From Paracoccaceae bacterium (GTDB lineage: Bacteria; Pseudomonadota; Alphaproteobacteria; Rhodobacterales; Rhodobacteraceae): a stretch of DNA of 64,000 bases. Below, piece after piece: positions 1 through 8,602 of this stretch (the stretch's first letter is position 1; every line of letters starts with the position of its first letter). The notes beneath the pieces were generated by a model. The model ran no database searches. It saw only the letters and a list, made by a program, of their open reading frames with translations, and was not told the origin of the DNA. Made by a program: the position numbers and the translations under genes. The DNA is taken from positions 62,001 to 126,000 of the forward strand of contig JAGQRV010000037.1 of assembly GCA_020425125.1 (NCBI GenBank), read 5' to 3'.

Positions 1-746
1 CGCACGCAGTGCTCGGGATCGAAATTCGCGCGCGAATAGATCGAGGTGACACCGCCGCAATAGCTGAAGGCGGCGAAGAAGTTCACCGAATTGGCATGGC
101 ACATCGGCATCACCAGAAGCGCGTCGTCGTCGCGGTGAATGCTCAGTTCGATCTCGGTCATGAAGGCGAGCAGCGCGTTGCACTGGTGGTCGCGGATCAC
201 ACCCTTGGGATTGCCGGTGGTTCCGGACGTATACATGAGCGTCCACGGCTCGTCGGCCGCGATGTCGAGCGCTGGCTCCCAGTCGCTGGCCCGTTCGAGC
301 AGGCCCTCGTAGGTCTGCCAGCCGGCCGGCAGCTTTCCGGCACCGAAGTGGATGAAGTTTCCGGATGAAACCCCTAGGCGGTCGCGAACCTCCTCGACCA
401 GACCGTAGAGCGAGTCCTGTGCGATCACCACCGCGGCATTCGAATCCTGAATGATGAAGGCCACCTCGGGCGGGCTCAGGCGGAAATTGATCGGGACCGC
501 CACAAGTCCGGCCTTGGCGGTGGCGACATAGATCTCGGCCCATTCGAGGCAGTTGTAGGCGAGGACGGCCACCCGGTCACCGCGAGTCAGCCCGAGGCCC
601 AGGAGCGCGTTGGCCAGCCGGCACGACCGGCGGTTCCATTCGAGGAACGTCAGCGAACGATCCAGGTCCCGCGCACCCAAACGGTCCGGCCGCAGCCGGG
701 CGTGACCGCTTACCATCTGCCCCAATGTCAGCAGCGTCTGTCTCAT
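1..746 (-). CDS. AMP-forming acyl-CoA ligase, N-terminal part (runs off window start)
   Basis: Reading from an ATG at 746 towards position 1 gives 248 residues with no stop, so the C-terminal half lies outside the window. Residues 171-183 read MYTSGTTGNPKGV, the phosphate-binding A3 motif of the acyl-CoA synthetase/luciferase family, and the upstream part (LTFLEWNRRSCRLANAL, GDRVAVLAYNCLEWAE) is typical of its N-terminal domain. The family activates a carboxylate to acyl-AMP and then to the CoA thioester. It is the last visible gene of the alcohol dehydrogenase unit, 94 bp after the ABC permease, so activation of an acid made by the alcohol/aldehyde dehydrogenases is a plausible role. Chain-length preference cannot be read from this half. 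Confidence 0.88.
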   Translation of the reverse strand, partial: MRQTLLTLGQMVSGHARLRPDRLGARDLDRSLTFLEWNRRSCRLANALLGLGLTRGDRVAVLAYNCLEWAEIYVATAKAGLVAVPINFRLSPPEVAFIIQDSNAAVVIAQDSLYGLVEEVRDRLGVSSGNFIHFGAGKLPAGWQTYEGLLERASDWEPALDIAADEPWTLMYTSGTTGNPKGVIRDHQCNALLAFMTEIELSIHRDDDALLVMPMCHANSVNFFAAFSYCGGVTSIYSRANFDPEHCV

Positions 747-801
747 CCTCCCCTCCGCCCTTGTGCGCAGCCGCTGCGTTGTTCGCGGCTGCGTTGTGTA
801 T

Positions 802-813
802 TCTGAATTCAGA
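802..813. promoter_or_regulatory. Perfect 12-bp palindrome TCTGAATTCAGA, candidate operator
   Basis: The gap between the ABC permease (ends 841) and the CoA ligase (starts 746) holds a perfect TCTGAATTCAGA palindrome. The identical 12-mer lies at 9086-9097, in front of the cytochrome c gene. A shared regulator of the alcohol-oxidation unit is a reasonable inference. The GntR protein at 10864-11556 is the nearest candidate, but no binding evidence exists here. Confidence 0.5.
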
Positions 814-840
814 GTTCACTATCCATGTTGCAGTTCCGCG

Positions 841-1734
841 TCAAGCGCCTCGCAGCCCGGCCATTGCGCGCGCAGCGAGCAGAACGGCGAGCGGAGGCAG
901 AACGGTAATCACGGCAAGGCTCGCGGCCAGGGGCAGCTGGCTGAAATCCAGCGCCACCAGCCGTAGAAGATCGAGCATGTAGCTGACGGGGTTGGCGTAG
1001 ACGAGCGCCTTGAGCCAGACCGGAAGCTCGACCACCCATCCGCCGCCGATGGCATGGATGCCGTAGCGGCCAAGCTCATCGCGCAGGTGCTGCGGAATGT
1101 CGAGGAAGCCGACGCCGCCGACGATGCCCTTCAGGGGATAGATGGCCCCGGACAGGAAATAGAGCGGCTGGATGACCCCGTTCGAGATGCTTCCGAAGCC
1201 CTCGAAGGTCTTCATTCGACAGGCCATGATGACGCCGAGCGCCGTGATCGTCATCCCCATCGCAAACATGACCGCGCCGGCCAGGACCAGATCGAGGACC
1301 CCGATCCGAAGTCCGATCAGTGGCGCAAACGCCAGGGGAATTGCTCCCTGAACCACCGCGACACTGGCACCGCCGCAAATCTTGCCAAGCGCGACCGACA
1401 GCATCGGAGCAGGCGAGACCAGAACCTCGCGAAGCAGGCCGACCTGGCGGTCCCAGACCAGCGCCATCGCCGACTGGAGCGACGCAAAGAGAACGTTGAG
1501 GGTGACGACGCCGGGCAGGATGTACTGGGCGTAGGTGTAGCCTTCGATCTCCTTCAGCGTCGCGCCGAGACCGAAGCCAAGAATGACGAGCCACAGCAGC
1601 GTGCGCGAAACGGCGCCGAAGATCTGCGAACGATCCCGGCGGTACCGGACCAGCTCGCGCCACCATGCCACCCCGACGACGCGGGGGTCGATCCAGCGAA
1701 CGGCAATGCCGGGAATTGCGGACACCGTCGTCAT
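841..1734 (-). CDS. ABC-2 type transporter permease of the PQQ-alcohol dehydrogenase system
   Basis: A 297-residue membrane protein with about six hydrophobic segments, for example LLWLVILGFGLGATL near the N terminus, and the ABC-2 permease pattern NGVIQPLYFLSGAIYP followed by YANPVSYMLDLLR. The ATG at 1734 overlaps the stop of the ATPase gene (ATGA), so the two are translationally coupled. I chose this start over an upstream in-frame one that would run deep into the ATPase gene. Permeases of this type belong to export-like ABC systems found beside quinoprotein alcohol dehydrogenases (the PedC-type family). The transported molecule is not known. It works with the ATPase at 1731-2534. Confidence 0.87.
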   Translation of the reverse strand: MTTVSAIPGIAVRWIDPRVVGVAWWRELVRYRRDRSQIFGAVSRTLLWLVILGFGLGATLKEIEGYTYAQYILPGVVTLNVLFASLQSAMALVWDRQVGLLREVLVSPAPMLSVALGKICGGASVAVVQGAIPLAFAPLIGLRIGVLDLVLAGAVMFAMGMTITALGVIMACRMKTFEGFGSISNGVIQPLYFLSGAIYPLKGIVGGVGFLDIPQHLRDELGRYGIHAIGGGWVVELPVWLKALVYANPVSYMLDLLRLVALDFSQLPLAASLAVITVLPPLAVLLAARAMAGLRGA

Positions 1735-2534
1735 CCCGTCAACTCCCCGCCTCGCTTGCGAAACGCGACGATGCGATCGCGCGGACTCGCCTCGGTGTCG
1801 CGGAGATCCCGGCCGGTCAGGTGCAGGAACGCCTCCTCCAAAGATGCGGTCGCACGGCCAAGCGTACGGATGGCAAGTTCCGCCGGCGTGCCCATCGCCA
1901 CAAGACGGCCGGCCTCGATAACGCCGACGCGACCGCATTCTTCGGCTTCCTTGACGATATGCGTCGTCATCAGCACCGACATTCCCTCGCCCCGAAGCTC
2001 GGCGATCCGGTCCCAGAGGTCGCGCCGTCCCTGCGGATCCAGACCCAGTGTCGGCTCGTCGAGGATGAGGAGGCGCGGGCCGTGCATCAGCGCCCGGGCC
2101 AACTCGAGCCGCCGTTTCATGCCGCCCGAAAACGTCCGCACCGGCCGGTCGGCCGCCGATGAAAGCTGCGCCCAGTCGATCGCCCGGTCGACCGCTCCCT
2201 CGACCTCCCGTCGCGGCAAGCGGTAGAGGGCTGCGTGGAAGCGCAGGACCTCCCGCGCGGTCAGACGGTCGTCCAGTGCAGGGTCCTGGAAGACCACGCC
2301 GATGGCGGCACGGACCCGTTCAGGCTCGCGGCGGATGTCGGCACCGGCGACGCGGGCCTCGCCGCGAGTCGGAACGATCAGCGTCGTGAGCATGTTCAGC
2401 AAGGTCGACTTGCCGGCCCCGTTCGGCCCCAGGAAAGCCAGGAACGCGCCTTCCTCCATCGCGAAACTGACGGAGTCGACTGCCGCCACCTTTCCGAACG
2501 ACCGGCCGAGGCCGTGGCACTCGATCACGCTCAT
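1731..2534 (-). CDS. ABC transporter ATPase of the PQQ-alcohol dehydrogenase system
   Basis: A 267-residue nucleotide-binding subunit. Visible motifs in order are Walker A GPNGAGKST (about 36-44), Q-loop VVFQDP, signature FSGGMKRR, Walker B LLILDEPT and H-loop TTH. The family is the ATPase associated with PQQ-dependent catabolism. The start overlaps the stop of the upstream unknown gene by the ATGA arrangement, and its own stop overlaps the permease start in the same way. It energises the permease; the substrate is unknown. Confidence 0.92.
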   Translation of the reverse strand: MSVIECHGLGRSFGKVAAVDSVSFAMEEGAFLAFLGPNGAGKSTLLNMLTTLIVPTRGEARVAGADIRREPERVRAAIGVVFQDPALDDRLTAREVLRFHAALYRLPRREVEGAVDRAIDWAQLSSAADRPVRTFSGGMKRRLELARALMHGPRLLILDEPTLGLDPQGRRDLWDRIAELRGEGMSVLMTTHIVKEAEECGRVGVIEAGRLVAMGTPAELAIRTLGRATASLEEAFLHLTGRDLRDTEASPRDRIVAFRKRGGELTG

Positions 2535-3574
2535 GACTCAAACGCCTCCCGACCCGCTGCAAGGGCGTCGAGCAGGTCGGGACAGACGCGCACTGCTGCG
2601 GTGCTCCCCCCCGCCCTGACGGCTTGCAGGCCTTGCGCGATCGCGACCCGAAGATCCGGCGCCAGAACGGCGAGCGTCTCTGCGACAGTCCGGTCGTAGA
2701 GGGCTGTGGCGATCATCAGCATCTCACGCCCGGCGCCCGCGTCGCCGGCCGCCAGATCAGCACATCCTTCGGCCGCTATATCCCTGACGCGCGCCACCGC
2801 GCCGACGAGGTCGCGATCCGGGTAGAGATCGGCGTCCACAATGGTTTCAAGCAAGCCGACCAGCTGCTGTGCGGGCGCTTCCGCCTGTTCGGGGTAGGCC
2901 GCCATCTGCGGAGGCGGGCTCTCGCCCGGAAACAGATCGCCGAGCATCGCAAGCATCGCCTCGGCCTCGGCGGATTGCTGCGGCGTGGCGTGCCCGGCCA
3001 GCCCCCTCCACAGCGCATTGACCCGCGCGAGCGCAAACCATCCGGCCAAGTAGGCTGCGGGATCGCCCTGTACAGCCTCTGCGTAGCTCTCCGCCACGCC
3101 CCCCTCATCAAGAAGGAGAGACGCCATCAGCGCCGCCTCGACCTGGGGCGCATCCGGTCGATCGGGCGTCAACAGCGCGCGTTCGGCCTGCCGGGCGAGG
3201 TCGACCACATCCTGCGCCGGACCGGCGGGCGGCGCGCCCTGCTCCGCGGTCTCGGCCAAAGCCTCCAAGGCGCGGTCGAGCCTTTCGCCGATGTCCGGTG
3301 CGACCGCGGCCAGGCTGCTGCGAAAAAGACCCACCCCGGCGCGCAAGCCGTCGTCATCCTGCCCGGCCTCAGTGTCGTCAATTCCCGCGTAAGCGCTCCC
3401 CGACATTGCGACCATGACCTGTGCGGCGACTTTCATCCGTTCGAGCGCCGCGGCTTGGGCGAGCGCCACCGGCATGTCCCGGAATGGCGCAGCCGCATAG
3501 CCCGATTGCGCGTCCGCACCGCAGGGAAGAAGCAGGGCCAGGGCGAAGCCGGTGAGCGGGTCAATTCGCAACAT
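2531..3574 (-). CDS. Exported protein of unknown function in the alcohol dehydrogenase operon
   Basis: A 347-residue protein with a Sec-type signal peptide (hydrophobic core TGFALALLLPCGADAQS, cleavage likely after ADA around residue 22). The mature part is Ala/Leu/Glu-rich and almost entirely predicted-helical in appearance, without a motif I recognise; it has only two cysteines after the signal. It overlaps the upstream beta-propeller gene by 14 bp and the ATPase by 4 bp, so it is made with the transporter. A periplasmic partner of the binding proteins or of the dehydrogenase is possible. The function is not recognised. Confidence 0.75.
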   Translation of the reverse strand: MLRIDPLTGFALALLLPCGADAQSGYAAAPFRDMPVALAQAAALERMKVAAQVMVAMSGSAYAGIDDTEAGQDDDGLRAGVGLFRSSLAAVAPDIGERLDRALEALAETAEQGAPPAGPAQDVVDLARQAERALLTPDRPDAPQVEAALMASLLLDEGGVAESYAEAVQGDPAAYLAGWFALARVNALWRGLAGHATPQQSAEAEAMLAMLGDLFPGESPPPQMAAYPEQAEAPAQQLVGLLETIVDADLYPDRDLVGAVARVRDIAAEGCADLAAGDAGAGREMLMIATALYDRTVAETLAVLAPDLRVAIAQGLQAVRAGGSTAAVRVCPDLLDALAAGREAFES

Positions 3575-4577
3575 CGACCACTCCCACGCGTACGGAATGC
3601 GGCCCGCGACCGGCCGGGATCTGTCCGGTCACGCACATGCAGTCCGTGTCGATGACGCTGACGCTGTCGGAGAGTCCGTTGGCAGTGAAGGCCTTGCGGC
3701 CGTCCGGGCTCAGCACCACATCCCACGGTCTGCGGCCCATCTTCTCCTTGATGACATGAGCCACGCGATCGGTTTCGGTATCGACCACGTAGATTGCGCT
3801 TGTGCCGCCGCCGGCCACGTACAGGAATTTCCCCTCCGGGTCCAAATCCATCCCGACCGGCCGCGCGTCGAGCCCGAGATTCACGGTCGCGACGACTTCG
3901 TGCGAGGGCACATCGATCACCGAGATGGTCCCGCCGATTTCGGCCGAGACATAGGCTCTCTGGCCGTCGCGGGAGAAAATCACGTCGCGCGGACGATTGC
4001 CCACGAGGAGATGCGTGACGACGGTCATGTCCGAAGTGCGGATCACGGTGACCGTATGGCTGGTCTCGGCCGTCACGTAGACGATTTGCCCGTCGGGGCT
4101 GACCGCGATGCCTTCGGTCTCGATGCCGGTCGGAAAGATACCCAGCTGCGTACCGGTTGCGGCGTCGAGTGCGACTGCCTGCGCCGTCGCCTCGAGCGAC
4201 GCCCAGATCTGTCGTCCGTCCGGGCTTATCGCAACACGTTCCGGATTGCCGCCCGCGCGGTACGTCGCCGTGACCTGGTTGGTGGCCACGTCGATGGCGA
4301 CGATGGCGTCTTCGGGGCTCTCGGCCCTGGGCAGGAAGTCGCTGACCGAAACGAAGATCGTCTTGCCATCCGGACTGACCGCCAGGCCGCGCGGCCGCAC
4401 GTCGCCCGGACGGCCCGAGATCTCGATCGTTCCGGTCTGCGCGCCCCGGTCCGGATCGATGATACTGATCGCGGCGTTGTATTCGTCCGAGACATAGACA
4501 CGATAGCCCGCCGCCTGTCCCATGCCCGCAACGGACCCGGCGGCGACAGCGAGAAGAAGATGGCGGAGCGGGATCAC
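3561..4577 (-). CDS. Periplasmic YVTN-type beta-propeller protein, PQQ-catabolism associated
   Basis: A 338-residue protein with a signal peptide (LLLAVAAGSVAGMGQA) followed by repeated units of the type VSPDGxxIYVT and AVSPDGKTIFVS, about seven of them, as expected for a YVTN-family seven-bladed propeller. The family found in PQQ-dependent alcohol dehydrogenase loci consists of such propellers; the role is not established. It is neither a quinoprotein dehydrogenase itself (no catalytic Asp or PQQ-ligand pattern) nor a cytochrome. It lies 15 bp after the LivJ-like binding protein and overlaps the next gene. Confidence 0.87.
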   Translation of the reverse strand: MIPLRHLLLAVAAGSVAGMGQAAGYRVYVSDEYNAAISIIDPDRGAQTGTIEISGRPGDVRPRGLAVSPDGKTIFVSVSDFLPRAESPEDAIVAIDVATNQVTATYRAGGNPERVAISPDGRQIWASLEATAQAVALDAATGTQLGIFPTGIETEGIAVSPDGQIVYVTAETSHTVTVIRTSDMTVVTHLLVGNRPRDVIFSRDGQRAYVSAEIGGTISVIDVPSHEVVATVNLGLDARPVGMDLDPEGKFLYVAGGGTSAIYVVDTETDRVAHVIKEKMGRRPWDVVLSPDGRKAFTANGLSDSVSVIDTDCMCVTGQIPAGRGPHSVRVGVVDVAN

Positions 4578-4592
4578 GGGTCAAAACCTTCG

Positions 4593-5930
4593 TCAGGGAC
4601 AGCTGCGTGACGGGTCGATCTCGCCAAGCTGGTCGAGCCGTTCGACCGGATCGGTGCCGGGCATGTAGATCGCAGGCAGCTCGCCCGCGAGCGAGGCGCG
4701 CTCCAGCATCGCGTCAAGCGCGAGCGAGGACGTCGCATCGGGATTTATCTTCACGAGGAAAAGCGATTGCCGCATCTGACCGTCCCACGGTCGGAACGTC
4801 ATTCCGATCCCCTTGCTCACATCGAAAAGCCCCTGCGGACCGCCGATATGGGCTGCAAGGCTTGCGGCATCGCCGCTGCCGGACGCAATCGCGGCCTCCA
4901 GGGCAATCTTGACGGCCTGGTAGGCGGCCCAGGCCGGCGGGTCCATCGGCCTGCCCCAGCGCGCATCGAAGCGGGCGTTGAGTTCCCGTGCGCCATAGCT
5001 GTCCAGCGTCGCCTCCCACAGCGCGGCGCGATACCCGCTGCCGAAGACCGGCGCAGCCTGCTTCGCCGCGAAGTAGAAGTCGCGCAGCTGCGACGCCGGA
5101 TCGGGATATCCGGCCACCTGGGCGAGGTTGCCGGACACCTCGTAGCGCGACAGAAAATCGAGCTGGGTCCGCCAGTCGGTCAGAAGCAGAACCACATCGG
5201 GCCGCACCTTTCCGATCTCCGCGATCACGGGGGCAAAATCGCGTGAATCGTCCTGGCGCAGGACTCCGCGTCCCGCGACCTCCGCCGCCCAGTGCCGCTC
5301 CTTCAGGCTGACGAGCGCGCGCTCGTAAAGCTCCTGGCCCTCAAGACTGTCGTCGTGGACGAAATACCAGTTCCGGTATCCGGCGCGGACAAACCAGCCG
5401 AAGATCGCGTCGAGATACATCGCAGCGCTCGCCTCGATGTGGAACATTCCTGTCCGGCAGGTATGACGCAGGGCATCGCTCTGTGCGGCAATGTTCAGAA
5501 AGATCGCGTCACCTTCTTCGGCGATCTCGGAAATTGCCTCCGCCTCATCGCGGCTGAAACCGCCGACAAGCACCGACACCCTGTCGCGCGCAATCAGACG
5601 CCGGGCAGCTCGGGCGGCGGCATCCACGCCGGGTGCATTGGCAATCGTGACCTCCGTCGACCACCCGACCAGTTCGCCATTCCGTGCCGCGTCCTCCTCA
5701 CCAAGAACCAGCCCCATCCGCGCCGCCTCGCCTACGGCCCGGATGTTGATCCGGCCCGGCGGCATCGCCGCGCCGCCGATCGGCAGAACGGCCCCGATGC
5801 GAAGCGGCTCCGGCGATGTCCCGGCTGCCGCCGCAGCTGCCGACAGGCCGTTGTTCCTCCTGACCAGAGGAGCTGGAAGCGTTGCGGCAGCGCCCGCGAT
5901 CAGCAGTCGGCGGCGGGTGAAGGTTCCCAT
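4593..5930 (-). CDS. LivJ-like ABC substrate-binding protein, PQQ-alcohol dehydrogenase system
   Basis: A 445-residue periplasmic binding protein of the branched-chain amino acid binding (type I fold) class. The N terminus carries RRRLLIAG, which resembles a Tat or Tat-like leader. The core includes RIGAVLPIGGAA, VSVLVGGFSRDEAEA and YRNWYFVHDDSLEGQELY, as in receptor family ligand-binding domains. Members of this family occur only beside quinoprotein alcohol dehydrogenases together with the export-type ABC subunits found here. The ATG at 5930 overlaps the stop of the MoxJ-like gene. The ligand is unknown. Confidence 0.88.
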   Translation of the reverse strand: MGTFTRRRLLIAGAAATLPAPLVRRNNGLSAAAAAAGTSPEPLRIGAVLPIGGAAMPPGRINIRAVGEAARMGLVLGEEDAARNGELVGWSTEVTIANAPGVDAAARAARRLIARDRVSVLVGGFSRDEAEAISEIAEEGDAIFLNIAAQSDALRHTCRTGMFHIEASAAMYLDAIFGWFVRAGYRNWYFVHDDSLEGQELYERALVSLKERHWAAEVAGRGVLRQDDSRDFAPVIAEIGKVRPDVVLLLTDWRTQLDFLSRYEVSGNLAQVAGYPDPASQLRDFYFAAKQAAPVFGSGYRAALWEATLDSYGARELNARFDARWGRPMDPPAWAAYQAVKIALEAAIASGSGDAASLAAHIGGPQGLFDVSKGIGMTFRPWDGQMRQSLFLVKINPDATSSLALDAMLERASLAGELPAIYMPGTDPVERLDQLGEIDPSRSCP

Positions 5931-6763
5931 CAGCCGCCCTCCTCGACGCTGGGCGCTGGCGGCGGAAGGTCGATCAACGGGACGGAGGCCTCGGTCAGGA
6001 CGGCGTGGATCTCGTCCCAGCCGCGCGACAATGCGAGATCGACGTCATCCCGCAGGCCCTCGTCCGACGGGCGCAAGCCGATCGTCAGCGAGGCCACCAT
6101 CGGGATGAATGGCGCGTCGATTTCCGGCTTCACCGGGGCGACGATCATTCCTCCCCTGGCCTCGGCGTAGGCGCCGGCAAGCGGTCCCCAGGCAATCGCA
6201 AGGTCGATCTTTCCCTCGCCGAGGGCTTCAAGCAACGGCGCGAAATCCTTGCCCGGGTCACGCTTGTCGATGAAGTGGCGCTGGTTTTCGACGATGCCGC
6301 GGTTGGCCAGCGCGACGCTCGGCGGAACCGTCTTCGCCGCTCCGCCGGGAAAACCGACAAGCAGGTCGCGGAGCACGGGATCGTTCAGGTTCGTCACCCT
6401 GAAGGACGCGGTCTCCGGGTAGAGAAAGACATATCCGGTGCGGTAATAGGCGTAGCTCGTCAGGAACCCGGGCTGGCCGTCGATGACGCCCATCACCATG
6501 TCGCATGCGCCGCCCTGAACATAGAGTTGACGGGTGCGCCCCTTGGTGTCCGGAAGCCAGACCCAGGTGATATCGGCACCGAGTTCACGGGCGATGATGA
6601 CGGCGATCTTGTTATCGAACCCGTCACCGGCCTGGTTGGAAAAAGGCATGTTGTCCGGATCGGCACAGACCCGAAGCTCCCAGCCGGCTGCGGCGGACGT
6701 CGCAGTCCCGGCCAGAAGCGCGCCGATCAGCCCGGCCCAGATTGTCCGTAGGCAAACGATCAC
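5930..6763 (-). CDS. MoxJ-like periplasmic substrate-binding protein associated with quinoprotein dehydrogenase
   Basis: A 277-residue type II periplasmic binding protein with a signal peptide (about residues 1-26). LRVCADPDNMPFSNQAGDGF directly after it is the hallmark of the MoxJ/XoxJ-like group, and LDLAIAWGPLAG-type sequence near the middle matches the second lobe. Known relatives (MxaJ, XoxJ) assist assembly or activation of PQQ methanol dehydrogenases. Here it follows the alcohol dehydrogenase, separated from it by a 10-bp-stem hairpin. A maturation role for the dehydrogenase is more likely than import. Confidence 0.86.
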   Translation of the reverse strand: MIVCLRTIWAGLIGALLAGTATSAAAGWELRVCADPDNMPFSNQAGDGFDNKIAVIIARELGADITWVWLPDTKGRTRQLYVQGGACDMVMGVIDGQPGFLTSYAYYRTGYVFLYPETASFRVTNLNDPVLRDLLVGFPGGAAKTVPPSVALANRGIVENQRHFIDKRDPGKDFAPLLEALGEGKIDLAIAWGPLAGAYAEARGGMIVAPVKPEIDAPFIPMVASLTIGLRPSDEGLRDDVDLALSRGWDEIHAVLTEASVPLIDLPPPAPSVEEGG

Positions 6764-6790
6764 GGCGACCCCCTGTCTGCGCCGTCAGAA

Positions 6791-6816
6791 GGTGCGCGGC
6801 CGGTAAGCCGCGCACC
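6791..6816 (-). terminator. Perfect 10-bp stem-loop between dehydrogenase and MoxJ-like gene
   Basis: GGTGCGCGGC pairs fully with GCCGCGCACC around a 6-base loop, 11 bp beyond the dehydrogenase stop. No U-run follows on the minus strand. It could be an attenuating terminator or an mRNA-stabilising 3' end that sets a high dehydrogenase level relative to the downstream accessory genes. Confidence 0.6.
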
Positions 6817-6827
6817 GAGCGATGGGA

Positions 6828-8561
6828 TCACTCGAGACCGAAGACGTAGACGGTACCGCCCGGCGGCACGTCAGTCTTGGTGCCCCAGGCCTGATCGATG
6901 AAGCCCTGGAAGCGCCCGCCATCGACCCCCCAGCCGGTGATGACCGCGATGTACTGCTTGCCATCGACCGCGAAGCTCACCGGCGGTGCCATGATCCCGC
7001 CATCAAGCCGTGTCTCCCAAAGGATCTTGCCGGTTTTGGCATCGAAGGCGCGGAAGGCCGCATCGCCGGTCCCGCCACCGAAGACGAGGCCGCTCGCGGT
7101 CGACATGAGCGGTCCCCACATCGGCATCTTGAAGTCGACCTGCCAGACCTTCTCCATCGACTTCACGTCCCAGGCCTGGACGGCGCCGATGTGGTCCTTC
7201 GCCCCCTCGCTCGGGGTCATCTCGAGACCCGAGCCGAGATAGAGCACACCCGGTTCATACTCGACCTCGGCCGCTTCCATCGCGCCGCAATGGTTTTCGT
7301 TCACCGGCACGAAGGCGAGGCCAAGCTCCGGGTCGAACGTCTCGCCCGGCCAATCGCGTCCGCCCCAGGCCGACGGGCAGAACTCCACGCGCTCCCCGAG
7401 CTTCGGGACATGCGCCTCGTCGTAGTGCGGCCGCCCGGTCTTGGGATCGAGACCCGTGATGACATTCGTGAAGACGTAGGGTTTCCCTTCGACGAAGCTG
7501 AGCTTTCCGCCGTCACGATCGAGCTTGTACATGTAGCCGTTGCGGGCGAACTTGTAGGCGACCTGTTTGCCGTCGAGGGTCATGAGGACCGGAGGCACGG
7601 TCTCGTCCCAGTCCCAGGTATCGTTGTAGTGGTACTGGAAGTAGGTCTTCATCTCGCCGGTCTTCGGATCCAGTCCGATCGACGAGGCGGTGAACAGGTT
7701 GTCGCCGGGACGCAGCGCGCCGACCCAGGGCGCAGCATTTCCGGTGCTCCAGTACGCGAGGTTGTTCTCGACGTCATAGTTGCCCGTGGCCCAGACCGGA
7801 CCGCCGCCATGCTGCCATGTATCGCCGGGCCAAGTGTCGCCGCCGGGCTGGTCTGGCTCGGGAACCGTGTAGGTGCGCCAGACCTGCTTGCCGGTCTCGG
7901 CGTCATAGGCATCGACGAAACCGCGGATGCCGAACTCGCCGCCCGAGACCCCGGTCATCACGACACCGTCCACGACGAGCGGCGCCAGCGTCGAATAGTA
8001 GCCGTCTTCCCAATTCGCGACCTTCGACTTCCAGACTTCCTTGCCGGTCTTGGCGTCGAGCGCGACGAGCTGCGCGTCCAGGGTGGCGAAGTAGATCTTG
8101 TCGCCCCAGAGGGCCACGCCACGGTTGGTCGGATGGACCGGAATGAGCCCTTCGGGCAGCTTGTAGACGTATCGCCAGAGTTCCTTTCCATCCTTCGCGT
8201 CAAACGCGATGATCTGGTTGTCGCCCGCCGAGACGATCATCACGCCGTCGTTGACCATGACCGGCGCTTCGTTCGCCGGGTCTGCCGGAAGCGCAGCGAA
8301 GGCAGTCAGCGTCTGACGGGGACCGGTCGCGGAACTCCACACTTCCTTCAGCTGGCTGACGTTCTCGGGCGTGATTTCCTTCAGAGGGCTGTGCGACTGG
8401 CCGTCATAGGTCCGCCGGATGATCAGCCAGTTCCCAGGCTCCGGATTCGCCAAGCGGTCGGCGGTGACAGGCGAATAGTTGTCTATGCCTTGAGCCACCG
8501 CCAGGCCGCCAAGGACGATGGCCGCGGCCGAGACCGTCGCAAGCAACGGAATGCGCTTCAT
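6828..8561 (-). CDS. PQQ-dependent alcohol dehydrogenase (type I quinoprotein, predicted lanthanide type)
   Basis: A 577-residue periplasmic quinoprotein with a signal peptide ending near AVAQG (residue 24-25). The eight-bladed propeller shows repeated W-docking units such as DAKTGKEVWKSKV and DAETGKQVWRTY. Metal/PQQ ligands by family position are Glu209 (GGEFG), Asn275 (STGN) and Asp317 in NDTWDWDE. The residue two after the catalytic Asp is also Asp (Asp319), the signature of lanthanide-dependent members such as XoxF and PedH. The usual vicinal Cys-Cys is absent: the matching site before NRG reads Pro141-Val142. No cytochrome domain is fused; a separate cytochrome c gene lies directly upstream. 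It would oxidise primary alcohols or diols to aldehydes in the periplasm. Substrate range is not readable from sequence. Confidence 0.93.
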   Translation of the reverse strand: MKRIPLLATVSAAAIVLGGLAVAQGIDNYSPVTADRLANPEPGNWLIIRRTYDGQSHSPLKEITPENVSQLKEVWSSATGPRQTLTAFAALPADPANEAPVMVNDGVMIVSAGDNQIIAFDAKDGKELWRYVYKLPEGLIPVHPTNRGVALWGDKIYFATLDAQLVALDAKTGKEVWKSKVANWEDGYYSTLAPLVVDGVVMTGVSGGEFGIRGFVDAYDAETGKQVWRTYTVPEPDQPGGDTWPGDTWQHGGGPVWATGNYDVENNLAYWSTGNAAPWVGALRPGDNLFTASSIGLDPKTGEMKTYFQYHYNDTWDWDETVPPVLMTLDGKQVAYKFARNGYMYKLDRDGGKLSFVEGKPYVFTNVITGLDPKTGRPHYDEAHVPKLGERVEFCPSAWGGRDWPGETFDPELGLAFVPVNENHCGAMEAAEVEYEPGVLYLGSGLEMTPSEGAKDHIGAVQAWDVKSMEKVWQVDFKMPMWGPLMSTASGLVFGGGTGDAAFRAFDAKTGKILWETRLDGGIMAPPVSFAVDGKQYIAVITGWGVDGGRFQGFIDQAWGTKTDVPPGGTVYVFGLE

Positions 8562-8602
8562 TCTTTCTCCTCCCAGTAAGATCTGCTTGGTCCGTCGCGC
8601 CC

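Noticed and set aside
577..819. 80-codon minus-strand frame starting near the palindrome
   Set aside because: It overlaps the CoA ligase in a different frame and shows no protein-like features.
6822..8579. Open frame of 585 codons on the plus strand
   Set aside because: It is the antisense of the quinoprotein dehydrogenase; long antisense frames are expected at this GC content and it has no family motif or ribosome site.
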